Shown here in pieces: positions 21,835-32,489 of a DNA stretch of 64,000 nucleotides. How positions within the stretch are numbered: the stretch's first letter is position 1; the number at the start of each line of letters is the position of its first letter. The position numbers and the translations under genes were made by a program. Under the pieces are notes generated by a model. It was given only the letters and a program-made list of their open reading frames with translations, was not told the DNA's origin and made no database searches. Source of the stretch: Gracilaria domingensis (Eukaryota; Rhodophyta; Florideophyceae; Gracilariales; Gracilariaceae); the NCBI GenBank assembly GCA_022539475.1, contig VCMS01000031.1:225826-289825 (forward strand), read 5' to 3'.

Positions 21835-23573
21835 TCACGTTTTGAGTTTTCTTGTGACAGGTGTTGCGTTGGAACGCTTTGTGAGTTTTGAAGCGTCCGA
21901 AGCTGCTTTGCTGATTCTACGTCGCTTGCGAGTGTCTCCAATGGTTAGCTGTCGTTTTCCTTTCCCATGCTGTTGCCAAAGGTTAGCAATGTGAGAAGGC
22001 AGCCCTTCTTCGCTAACCATTTTGTTCACAATGGCAATGTATGCCGCCATTGTCAAATTTTCTTCTCAAGCCGGTCTCGTTCATCTATTGTACTTTGCCC
22101 CATATCGGTCTTTCAGTCCAGCCTCGGTCGTGCAGTCCGAAGCACCGTACAACACCAGTGTACGAATTAGGCTCAACAGCGTCCAGCTCCCATTCATTGC
22201 TGAGTCGTAAGGCGTAGTCCATGTCATCTTTTGGGTCTTCAACCCATCCTATGATACGTTTCACCCAGTACATTCTCATGTATCCGTGGATTGTGCCTCT
22301 GACAATTATTTCCAGCTGCGCATCGTTACAGTAAGGATCTGCAGTGATATCTGCTTCTAGTTCTTCGCATGTGTGAATCTTCGGTCTCTTGTGGCTCTTA
22401 TGCAGTGCGAGAGACTCTTTCGCAAAGTTCGGGACATATCATCGTACACGTCGTAGACCTTCGGGTTGAACCAACAAGCATTAACGACCAATTCACGACG
22501 CACGGTGAGCTCTTCCAAGAAAGACTCCAAGCTTTCCTTCAAAGATGACTTCTTCTGTGCACGTTCCTTCGCGCGCAACGCACTGTCAATTGGTGATATA
22601 TTACCTGCTCGAAGAAAGGGACTGAGAACAGATTGCATCTATTTGGCATGTTCATTTCGTCCTGATCCATATTCTCTCAGCCTCTTGGTAAGAAAACTTT
22701 CGAGACGGGTATGTGCTTCATTCTGTCAGCCACGAAAAGAGCGGACTCGGGGCGCCCCGCGATCCAGTCCTTCCACGCTTTCCAATACAGCATCTATCGC
22801 ATCCAAATCAAGAAGGCTCATATCGGGGTCCATAGATTTGATCCAGTTGATCACGTCACAAGAGGATTGCTGAGGTAGTTCGATTTCGGGCATAGGAACC
22901 AGGTAGTCATTTAGAGCCCGATTTATATTTGGACGAATTGTTCGTGCTGCGTACTCCCCTTTGTTTGACGCCACTTGCCCAGGAACGACCACACCGGCTG
23001 CGATGGCATATATTGGGATACGAAGCGACAAGCAACCGCCTCTCGATCTGCCCTACCCGCCTTAGATAGCAAGTGTCCGTAACCACCAGTACAGCGTCCT
23101 TTGCAAGTGCAGTAATCGCTGCGCAAGTATCATGACCTGGCTCTATAACAGCGAACGGAATTGACTTCTGGTGTAAATCGCGCTCTACATCTGACAGAAT
23201 CTCAAGTTGGAACGCTGCATGCTGCTCTAGAAGCGGTTGCCCATCCTGAGCGACAGTGTCAAACACATGGACGACTCGCAGAGGTTAAGATACTTTCGCA
23301 GAGATATATCGCGTGTCCTAATTCGAAATTGTAGCTAGTTCGTAAAGAGTCGGCCATCCAATACAGCACGAAGGCACCGGATTTGTTGGCAACTTTGGTG
23401 TCAATCGTGTGAACGCGCGGGTCAGCGGGTGGAGATACGGAGGTTGTCGTGAGGATACGAGCACCGTGGGCGGCAAAAACTCGATTCCGCCTGGAGCAGA
23501 GATGATTGAGATATGCGGTAAGCGAACGAGCAGCGGGGGTGAACGGGGTGAGAAAGGATCGAAGTATAGCCAT
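21835..23573 (-). pseudogene. Class II CPD photolyase pseudogene
   Basis: A FAD-dependent enzyme that repairs cyclobutane pyrimidine dimers with light. The whole protein can be followed. ATG 23,573 gives a Ser/Arg-rich presequence. Then come VLYWMADSLRTSYNFELGHA near 23,370, ILSDVERDLHQKSIPF near 23,180, DAVLVVTDTCYLR near 23,080, ASNKGEYAARTIRPNINRAL near 22,950, RLESFLTKRLREYGSGRNEH near 22,690, LSPFLRAGNIS near 22,620, SFLEELTVRRELVVNACWFN near 22,520, and TIHGYMRMYWVKRIIGW near 22,280. NEWELDAVEPNSYTG and GLHDRGWTERPIWGKV near 22,150 are the FAD/DNA-binding signatures of the family. Breaks: frame changes near 23,270, 23,040 and 22,440, and in-frame stops at 22,726-22,728 (TGA), 22,639-22,641 (TAG) and 22,085-22,087. 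It cannot encode a working enzyme. The presequence suggests the parent protein was organelle-targeted. Confidence 0.85.
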
Positions 23574-23984
23574 GGAGCCCTTCCGTTCGCAAAAGCTGGG
23601 GCTTCGGTGCTGGTTAAGAATATGTCTTTTCTCATTTATTGCGTCTCACGCCAGGGGCAAGTGACCAATCAGTGATCGGCGCGAGGATAAAATCCGGCGA
23701 ATGAGACACTTGTGTTGTTTGTTCCGCCAAAGTGATCGTTTGTTGGACTGCGCAATTTTCGATGCGCGATCAACGAACGCGCAGCACGACAAACGAGGGC
23801 TTCTCCGTTGGTGCTCGGCAGACGCCCCATCCTCAACATCACTGCTGCTTTTCATGTTTGAATGTATCGAAGGTATGGATAGCCTTACTGCTTGGCAGCA
23901 CAGTCTTGCTAAAGCGAAGTCTTGTGTTGGTACCCACGGCGAATGCACTGGCACTCTCACATTTCCACTACTGTGACAACGAAA

Positions 23985-24773
23985 ATGGTCGCCCGTGGAC
24001 CCAGTTTTGCCTTCACGACACCCATCTCCCTGTTGTCACGCCGGCACACACGCCGGCGGGTCACAGATCAAAGGGGTGCGTCGTTGAGAATGGCGTTACC
24101 GGACAATTCTGCGTTGCAACGCAGCTTAGCGCAGTGGGGGCTCAAAAAACAGTTTCAACTCCATTTCCGCTCTCCGTGTTGAACCTCCATTCTTACGTGT
24201 GCCGAACCTGCTCACACCAGCCCAATGTGATGCGCTAATTGCCGCACAAAGTGCGAACATGTCGGAGTCAGAATTGTATCTCAACTATCTTCTTAATACC
24301 GACTCGTGCAGTCAACGTTGTGGATTTCGTTCCAACGTTGCACACGATGAGCCCTCTCTTCAACCAATGCTGGAATAAATTCAGAAGTTGTTGGGGTTTT
24401 CCGACCGCTCGTTCCTGTTTGCCGAGCAGCTTTGGACCCGTCCCACACGGCGTACCGTTGTCATTCGTGATGTCACAACAGTACGATATGAACCTGGTGA
24501 AGGCGTTTCGGCTCATCTGAATGGAAAGGATGGCACCCTACTTATTTGTCTACAAGAGCCGAAGCGAGGGGGACGTACAATCTTTCCGAAAGATGCCGTA
24601 TATGTTGAACAAACACGAGGTATCACAGCAAAGAGAAGCTGTTGCACTATGCTCAGGAGGTTGAAGAGGGTACCAAATGGGTACTCCAGCCATTGATTGA
24701 CTTCACTGTACGCCCAGATGAGCTGGATGTGAAAGTAGACTACGCCACGGGTCAGATTCAGGTAGCTTCGTGA
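23985..24773 (+). pseudogene. 2OG-Fe(II) oxygenase (prolyl-4-hydroxylase-like) pseudogene
   Basis: ATG 23,985 begins a basic/hydrophobic leader (SLLSRRHTRRRV). The oxygenase part starts at about 24,181 with PPFLRVPNLLTPAQCDALI. It continues through a VVIRDVTTVRYEPGEG block near 24,480, HLNGKDGTLLICL near 24,530 and GGRTIFPKDAV near 24,590, and ends TKWVLQPLIDFTVRPDEL at about 24,730 with a stop at 24,771. This is the arrangement of prolyl-4-hydroxylase-type dioxygenases, which use an HxD...H iron site. The first iron motif reads H-L-N, so the Asp ligand is Asn. There is an in-frame TAA near 24,379 and frame changes near 24,180 and 24,630. It lies divergently from the photolyase pseudogene (about 410 bp between starts). 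Inactive. Confidence 0.75.
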
Positions 24774-24905
24774 TTACCCCTGAATTGGAACATGTCAGCT
24801 GTACCCTTTGTAGTCACTCACGGTGTGCAGACAATCAGGGTGGCTCTTGCATGTCCTTTCATTCGCCCGCAGAACGGGTTGAAGTCAGAGAATCATTCTT
24901 TCACA

Positions 24906-26880
24906 TCAAACAGAACAGAATTTTGCAGCACCTGGAAATTGAGTGACCTCCAGCGATAACTGCGACATACATGAGCTTCTTTTGATACCAGATTCCTTGG
25001 TAATCTCTCGTTTTTTATTCTCGTTAAGCTTGTCTGATCGCAGTGCCTTCCATGCTTGACTAACTTGAGAGGATGATTCTCGGATGCCCATAAATTCCAT
25101 TTCAACGATATCACCAATCTTGTATGCCCCAAGGCAACGAAGGGATCTCATAAGTGACGCAAGGTCCTCTGGAGCAGCACACAGGCACTCGCATTCCTTA
25201 ACTTGAACTCTTTGCTTTTTGCAAAAACGACAAGAACGTTTGCCCATGTGGCCAACATACCCGAGTATCTTGGATGCAGCAGGCCAGTGTGCAGTGAAGA
25301 AAAGAACGAATACCTTCAGAGCCCTTACTAGTCCGTCGTAGCAAACTGCTCATACTCTGTTCTCAAGTGTTTTAGATCTGAGACTATTTTGCTTATGAAT
25401 GTATCGAAGTACTCAGGATCATGAGATGATAGAACAATGGCATGTATGGGACAAAAAGAAGCTTGGCTCCGTTCTCTGGCGCTGTAGTTCAAGACGGTTG
25501 ATACTATGAGGCAAGTGCATATTGGAGTACCTCTCCGGTATTTGGTGCACTCAATCCATCTAAAGATAACTCAAGAACGATAGAAAGCTCATTACTCTCT
25601 GTTTTTCACTCCTGAAGGCGTTAAGCACGTTTCTTCAGGAACAGTTCTCCATGATAGTAGTCATGGTCTCGAAAATCAAAGGGATGATGCTTCAACGATT
25701 CCTTTGCTCTCACACATCCATTCATTACTTTATGAAACAAATGATGTGCTCGACACGGTGCTTTCATTGCGGATGATGGTCGCAGGAACCAAAATTTCTG
25801 TTTGCTCCCGGACAGCGGACTGTTGCAGCTTGGAAATTCTTTTGCAGATCATAGTTTTCCAGCGTGAGCTGCGTGTCCATGGAAGCACATTCTGATGCAT
25901 CATTTATCAATGTGTGCGTTTTGCATTGCGTATGGCACAAGAGCTCTGTACGACGTTGAAGATCGAATTGGCGTTATACGCAACAACCTCTGTATCCCAT
26001 TCTGTGAAACATTGAAGACTTCGGCGTTGTACAAGAACGCAGCTATTCGCTCATACTCAACTTGTTTTTCTGATTTGAATTCCCCACAAATACTACGGAG
26101 AATAGGCGAAAGAGGAGATTTGACATGATCGGACGATCGGAGGATGAACGTTAGGCTTTCATAAATTGATGAAAAAGGTCCTATACTTGGCATATCGTCC
26201 AAAACATTCTGCTCTCCGTTTCTAAATTGAGGCACATCTGCATATTGTCCGTTGTTCACATCATCCATCGTTCTGCGAAGACAAAAAGCTCTAGCAAAAC
26301 CCATTTTCATTGAATCATCATGCGGCGGTAAATGAAATTAATGTCTTTCAATAAAATGTAAGGGCACTTTCGACAAATCTAATTTTTTCAAAAAATCACA
26401 CTCATGGAAATGTCAGTGAACCAAAAACTTACTTATTTTTCAATAAAGTAGGTCATATAACCTTACTACACTGGTCATCTTGTCTGCAAGTCTATTGAAA
26501 ACCTTTTTAGTTTTCCCTTAACGAATTTTGCCTGGGAAAATCCATCAAGATGTTCATCCTTAGACTGAGGAAGTGGTGAGAGCTCAGATTCCTTTTCAGG
26601 CGGAACAGAGAGTCCCAGGTTTGGAACCGTATTCACATCTTCTCCACTACCTCTTCTACTACTGTCTATCTGATCCGTTCCCAATGTAGGGATATCATGG
26701 TGAGCATCCGTGGCTGAGTGACATTCGAATTCGGGTCTGTGGTCTTCATTTCTTTGTTCAGTTTTATTCAAAGTTGGATTTACGCACATAGATATTTCCC
26801 AGCGATATATCTTTCTTCCTCTGCCCATCTTCTTTTGGTAGTTCACTGTGAGCCTTTTGGATGCAGACCTGGAAAACAGT
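24906..26880 (-). pseudogene. Element C: tnp2-like transposase, broken
   Basis: From the right: a basic start with KIYRWEI (near 26,790), homologous to element A. Next an acidic linker ends at 26,475, and a further frame covers 25,900-26,310. ELSLDGL lies near 25,570 (equivalent to LSCDGF in element B). RYRRGTPICTCLIVSTVLNY and CPIHAIVLSSHDPEYFDTFI follow near 25,500-25,420. Near 25,280, VFVLFFTAHWPAASKILGYV runs into GHMGKRSCRFC, the counterpart of the element B block GDLPA...GKAPCRYC. Frames change several times and stops interrupt the core. The order of blocks supports a tnp2-related but divergent transposase subfamily shared by elements A and C. It is head-to-head with the accessory gene at 27,445. 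Confidence 0.6.
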
Positions 26881-27360
26881 TTTTTGTCCTACAGGACCTA
26901 TGATTATGGAATTCGGTTCTTATTTCAAGCGACATCTTTCAACTTGAAACGCGAGCAGTAAAGAATAGTGAGTGCAGGCAGATCTTCTACATTTTCAGAG
27001 TCTCAGAAGCGTACACCTCAACCTATACGCCTTTTCTGTCCACCTTGGAAGTTGAGATCAATTTCAAATGCGGAAATCGGAGCTGAAAGTTTTTTGAAAT
27101 ATTTCATCTGCGGGCTCCAGGGAGGTCCTTTCGCTTCGCGTCTTCTTTGCTCACCTTGAGAGTACTTGAAGCCCTGGAATCGCCCAGCCTTATACACGAT
27201 GTCGTCATCCTATCCCTCAAAGCTCGTTTACATCTGACTTCCTCTCTTCTCCGGACAGGCATTGCGTCCAAGATCGTTAAGTTCCACTCTTTCACTGAAT
27301 CTCTGCTGTGAAACATCGAGGTTCATTGTGAATTGCATAGAGTTCGTTCACATCAAACAG

Positions 27361-27430
27361 GTACGGTCATGATCATTTTTTCAGTCGAGAAGCTGGCATT
27401 GACTAACACACTTTACTCGTTGCACGACAG
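27361..27430 (+). other. Candidate 5'UTR intron of element C accessory gene
   Basis: GTACGG to CACGACAG, 70 nt, with a TTGACTAAC branch-point match 28 nt before the 3' end. It ends 14 nt before the ATG at 27,445. Element A has a similarly placed candidate intron (1134-1195). Confidence 0.5.
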
Positions 27431-27444
27431 CGCCTAGCATTACG

Positions 27445-28833
27445 TTGAACATGAGCATGGGAACTTTTCATCGCGTTACTGCTGATAGCGTCATGCAGTC
27501 AGAGCGCCGCTCGGTCCCGTCAAAATTTCGTCAAGCCTCCAACCATTCGAGAAGAGAATCTCATCATCATTCTGGACCAGTAAGGGCGACTGGTGGTGAT
27601 GCTCTCGATCGAGCCCTACTACTGGCCAATTCTGTCATGATTCCAACGGCGTCGATAAAGAGGAGATTGAGAGAATCTGATATTCCTGGCATCCCAACAG
27701 GTACCACTGTCTCGGCAAGGGCTCTTTTCAATCGTTTGTATCAGGAAAAGCTGGGACGCAACTCTGAGTGCATTGAAGTTGGCTTTCCGATCTATTTCAA
27801 TATGGCTAACTCAATCAAAGCTGATATGCGACCATTTATGTATCATCGATCGAGTATCAAACGAAGAGCTCACACCTACAGCTATGTGAAGAAAGAGTAT
27901 CCTGCTCAGACTATGCAGCTTAAGCGAAAGCTAATGGAAACCTGCCCAGTTCTTGCTGCCGCACAAGGAGGATGGGTGCTGAACTACTTATTGAAAGAGA
28001 CTCTTCAGCGCGACAGGAAGGCAGCAGTAGAGGCAAGGACGCGAGAAAAGCGTAAGAGCAGCGCCGTGGCGATCAAATCAACCCCTGCTGCTTCCAGACG
28101 TGTCGTAGATCCGTGCCCGGCTTCAGAAGTTAACAAGTCGCGCGTGCATGGGGATAGAATCGAGCCAGAGCGTTCTCCTTGCGGTGCACGAACTTCCATG
28201 GATATAATTTCTGATCACTTTGAACATGCTGAGCGCGGTTCAGGACTCTTGAACAGTATGCCGGATCGTGGAAATGCTGGGGATGTCGGGAATGATGAAG
28301 AGTATGAACCCAAATCCGAACATGGCAATCATGATGATTCTGAGAAGAACAATTCAAGTGACGCTCACGAAATAGAGCAGCTGCAAGAAGCTTCTGATGG
28401 TTACTCTAGCGCATCTAATCAGTGTGTGCAACCTGCCAGGCGGGGTATGGTAGGAAAGAGAGTCCCACGCCGCGTTAGTATCACCTGAGTTCAGAAGAGT
28501 TCTGATAAGGGAGGTTCGAACTCATGCGCACGCAAAGCAGGTCGGGTGAATGAAATTCTTCACAGTTCAGGTGTCGCCGATGCAAGTGATGAGGAGCATA
28601 GTTCTGACGTTCAACCCAGGTCCCGTGACAAAATAAGCCAAAAAAAGCCGAGAAAAGCACTTAAGCGAAGGTTCTTATCTCGTAATAGTCGTTCTGATAA
28701 CGGCACTGATATTCAGGGTCATGGAAAGCTTCCACAACGTAGGGCTGGTATCTTTCTCGAGTTCCATAAGCGTCATCGGAAGAATTCAAACAAGTCGAAC
28801 GGTACAGCTAGTAGGAACCTGTCTAAAGAGTGA
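27445..28833 (+). pseudogene. Accessory protein of element C with one internal TGA
   Basis: A single frame of 463 codons from 27,445 to 28,833, interrupted only by TGA at 28,486-28,488; the following codons read straight on. Length and motif order match the intact element A copy. IKRRLRESDIPGIPTGT precedes ALFNRLYQEKLGRN, then VKKEYPAQTMQLKRKL, and ETLQRDRKAAVEA near residues 185-200. The rest is a charged disordered half with acidic Asp/Glu stretches and basic KKPRKALKRR clusters. Probable TnpA-like partner of the transposase at 24.9-26.9 kb (inference). The loss of the last quarter through the TGA is the only visible defect. Confidence 0.65.
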
Positions 28834-29500
28834 AGGGCAGATAGTCTCCACTTATCCTTCAACTCTTTGAGAATCACTGAGGTACGATTGAAATACAGGT
28901 GGTGGCGGCAGAAGCGGTTCTCATCTAGTTGGTGTGGAAGAAGACCGCGTCGGGACGTTTCCAAGTGTTACTATCCTTCTCTTCAGAGATGAACCGCTCC
29001 CACAACGATTCTTGTCGGTAGTGTGGATCTAGCCATTGATCCTTTCTCGCTATTTTAGTGAATGAAGGACCATGTGATGGGCCTTCTACGTACTGAAATA
29101 GGATACGGTAGGGTGTTTACCTGGTAGCTTTGCGTATCTGCATTAGCATTCAATAAAAACTTTTCATGGCGAAGCACTGAACACAATCTGACCAGATATA
29201 AGTATAAATTAGTCCTTTTCTCGAACCTTGTTGAGGTCTTGTTCGTACATACTTCGATCAAATTTATGTGACAATCACGTCCACCTATAGTACTGGATCA
29301 CGACTCAGATTCGTGCTACCTAAAGTACTTGCATTGGTCTCTTCTCGTTCTAAACCGCGAACCACCCAGGGCATATATGTGGGACAATTTTGGTTACATT
29401 TCTATGTGATATGGTGCATCCAAAGTGACCAGCATATGTCCCAGAGTTCCTTCGAAGCACAGGAGTCCGGCCACTATTGAGCATCAATTGGAATGATTTA
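28834..29500. other. Non-coding stretch
   Basis: No gene seen on either strand. The right terminus of element C should be here but was not recognised. Confidence 0.35.
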
Positions 29501-29509
29501 CGGTCTCCG

Positions 29510-29725
29510 TAAGCGGAATTCCATTCTTCTTTGAAATCCCTCATGCGAACATATATGGTCCATGTATGGGCCAGAATTAGGCATTCTGAATAGGGCCTTT
29601 TTTCGTCCACTTTTATCGCCATTGTTGCGGCCATTTTCCGGCCTTATGTGCCACACGTTTTACACTTCTTCTCAAGTGTTACTTGGAACATATTTCGGAC
29701 ATATATGGGCCATGACCAGGACACT
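29510..29725. repeat. Dispersed GGCCAT-rich repeat, copy 1
   Basis: Contains ATATATGGTCCATGTATGGGCC, GCGGCCATTTTCCGGCC and ATATATGGGCCATG words. It shares the style and several words with copies at 34,381-34,620 and 51,101-51,400. Homology is visible but diverged. Confidence 0.4.
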
Positions 29726-29732
29726 CGAAATG

Positions 29733-30441
29733 TTAACAGGGGACATTGTTCTGCTTCGGTTGCATGAGCTGGTTCAAAATTATGTTTTTGACGTCTACAT
29801 TTATTGAGTAAAGCTCTTGAACAAGTACTTCAGTTTCGTATATGGAAGGAAACTCTGCACTTGCGACGCAAACAAAAGTTGTCTTCTCCTGGTGGTTCAA
29901 AATTGCTATTACCTCCTTCAGACCTTTCCTTGCAAGTGCCAGCTGTTCTTCAAGTTGCGGTATCTTTTCCAGAATCAAAGGATCTCCATCAGTAAACATA
30001 GACATCAAAGAATTCATTCGTTTCCGCATTTCGTCCAACTTGGAAAGTGCTTTGTCTGCTCCTTGCGGAAACCCAAGAAACCGATGTGTATGACTTGCTC
30101 GTGCAGTATCAAAGACAAACACATCAAATTCCATACTCTTTGCAAGCTTCGAAACCTGTGAGGTCGAAACGGCTTCCGTCAACTCCAGGCACTGAAGACA
30201 ACATCTGTTGAACGGTATCAATGCGCAGAGAACTAGACAAACCTGTTTCTTCGGAAGGAGCTTCAGAAGCCTCTACAACTCTGGCGAGAAACGATTCCGC
30301 TGCCTCCGTTGCATCAACTTCCAAAGCGTATAGTTTACTGTATGCTTCAATTTTGGTGGGGTCTATACCGCCGGATGGTTTCTGTCTTTGGGCTTTGCGA
30401 ACAGCATCTACTTGTTCAGAAGTTGACAGATATTCAAACAT
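29733..30441 (-). pseudogene. GET3: GET3/ArsA-type ATPase pseudogene
   Basis: GET3 delivers tail-anchored proteins to the ER membrane. Seen in order: DPTKIEAYSKLYALEVDATE near 30,350, LRIDTVQQMLSSVPGVD near 30,190, KSMEFDVFVFDTARASHTHR followed by FLGFP near 30,100, ALSKLDEMRKRM near 30,050, and TTFVCVASAEFPSIYETEVL near 29,870, ending NVDVKNIILNQLM. The family reads VFDTAPTGHTLRFL at the switch region. Here four of those residues are changed, including the conserved P-T-G. There is a frame change near 30,150. The N-terminal P-loop (KGGVGKTT) was not found upstream, so the copy is 5'-truncated as well as mutated. Confidence 0.75.
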
Positions 30442-30775
30442 TCGTTATACAGCACGAGCATCATTCATATTAGCTGATACAGACGGAATCAGTGGAGCAC
30501 ATCGTTCAATCAAAGCCAATCTTTGCGGATCATTACAAAAGGCAAACAACTTTTTGGTACAATTAAGTGACGTATGGATACATCATGAGCTCAGAGAACT
30601 TACCATAGCACTCTTCAAAGATGTGGTTAATATAAAACACATTTCGTTCCTCTAAATTTCTCGGCACGACCCACAACATCATTGAATAACGAAAGTTTTA
30701 TGGAGCTGTTTCCCGTAGTGAACGTTGCGTCTTCCCTATTGCCGCCACGATTCGATACATGCTCAGTGATCACAT

Positions 30776-31810
30776 TCATGGTTCGAGATATGGACTCACT
30801 CGCAGTATTTGCAGTCGTGGACTTCCTGCCACACGAGTCCGTGCTACTGCTGAGTGGCGACCATCTACTGACCTCCCATCTCTTTTCGACGACACTGCAC
30901 TATTGCGACCGTGATGCAATCCGATTAAATTCGTATTCAACGACGAAAACCCGGAGTTTGGATGGCCATTGATGTGCAACCAGTTCGTACAGTACACAGC
31001 CACCGTTGCCACCGCTGCTGTAGCAGTAGCCTGTGCGTTAACGTAATCAACGGGCATGCATCCGCGAGACGTAGAGTACCGCGAATGTCTGGCATGTTGT
31101 TGCGACGGGGCATACACTCCATACGGATAAGCGTTCTGCGGCTGTGTACTCGAAGAAATTGGTCGAGCGCGTTGTGGTAGCGATGAGTGCATAGCGGAGG
31201 AAGCGCTGTTGGTAGACGAGTACAAGTGTCTAAAACCAGAGAACAGCAGCGAAGGAGACTCACTATACGGAGAGAAGCGTGTTGGATATTGCATGGCTTG
31301 TGAAGAGGAGTACATGAGAATGAGGTCGTCTGGAGATTCGAAATGAAACCTATCAGGAGAGTGCGATGAAGGATACGAAAAAAACATAGTAGTTTCGACC
31401 TCGTACGGATTCTTTCTGAAAGAGTGTGTCGGGCTCCATTGCTGAGGTCACGTAGCAGTCTTATAGGGAAGTGGAAAGGAATGATGAGCGGCTGCCACAG
31501 CAGCAGCTGCGGAGGCTGCCACGGCAGCAGCAGCGGCGCCAGGAGAATGTTTAGATTGATAGTACGGCGAGGTGTAGGACGCATAAGGCGAATGAGAGGA
31601 TGGAACTTCATAAGGAGGATTCGCTATGCTCGGGTAGACAGCCGGTGGTGGTGCGACGTATTCATCATCGAATGAGAGATCAGATAGGGCCAGCTTCCAT
31701 AACGGTGTCGAAGAATCCAAGACAAGCGGCTTAGAACGATTTGGGGGCAAAGAAGTAGGAGGTGTGGCAGACGTAAGAAGAAAACAAGAGTCTTGCGGGC
31801 ATGGTGGGGC
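30776..31810 (-). pseudogene. Ser/Pro/Tyr/Ala-rich disordered protein remnant with one internal TGA
   Basis: A continuous minus frame from about 31,810 to 30,776, interrupted by a single TGA at 31,448-31,450. The protein after the stop goes on in the same frame with the same composition. It contains a WKLALSDLSFDDEY motif, many SPY/PPY-like words, a poly-Ala tract (near 31,520) and a second Ala/Thr/Val-rich run near 31,010. It has no recognisable domain. It resembles low-complexity transcription-factor or RNA-binding-protein tails, but no function is assigned. Confidence 0.4.
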
Positions 31811-32038
31811 TTGTGTCCTGCGCGTATCGTGCGACGAGACTCTACGCTCCGTAGACGGCCCGTGTTCAAGCAGCTGTCCGGCATGCTAGCGGGCCTTCGC
31901 GGCGGCGTCTGAGCTGCCTTGTGCGGCTGCGGGTGCAAGTACACCGATTGCAAGTGAAAGGATGTAAAAGTAAATCAGAAGCATCGGGGACAGACTTCGG
32001 GCAGCAGAGTATACTACACGAAACCACATATAAAGCAT

Positions 32039-32488
32039 TTACTCTCCGCATTCTGTAGTAGATCTTCCAGATTGATCCTTATTCCTCTTCTCACCTTCCC
32101 TCTTTTCCATTTCCTCTTTCTTTAGCCCACGCTCCATAGGTATTCTGTCTCGTTTCCTACGTTTCGTAAAATCCGCTTCAGACCTATTTTCATGGCGGCA
32201 ACGGCTTTTGCGATTAACATAATCCAGCGCTTGCTTCATCGTTTTAGTATCAATGGGTTTGCGACAATTTGGGCAGCGTTTGCTGATCAGAGTTGTAATT
32301 TTCAGTACTTTTCTACCATTCCGTCCTCTAACCATTTCATACCGAGTTTTGCGAGAGGAATTTCGTTTGGGAGACATGGGCGAAATACCGGGATAATGAA
32401 AGACGTGTTGGGCGTCAAGTTGGATGACGTTTCCTGGTAAATCCTGAAGGCAGATAACGCATTCTTCTGGATGACTAAAATATACCAA
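32039..32488 (-). pseudogene. RING-type zinc finger protein with damaged zinc site
   Basis: A 149-codon frame begins MVYFSHPEECVICLQDLP. After a spacer it has QHVFHYPGIS and later KRCPNCRKPID, followed by a Lys/Arg/Glu-rich tail. This is the layout of a RING-H2 domain, usually part of ubiquitin ligases: CxxC, then CxHxFHxxC, then CPxC. In this copy the Cys before QHVFH is Ala and the Cys after FHYP is Gly, so two of eight zinc ligands are missing. It could be a pseudogene or a diverged non-zinc variant. An exon/intron structure is also possible because the frame begins directly at the RING. Confidence 0.55.
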
Positions 32489-32489
32489 A

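Noticed and set aside
30937-31611. 224-codon minus frame overlapping the Ser/Pro-rich remnant
   Set aside because: Alternative-frame shadow rich in Leu/Arg/Pro. The chosen frame continues past 31,450 with constant composition and has fewer rare residues.
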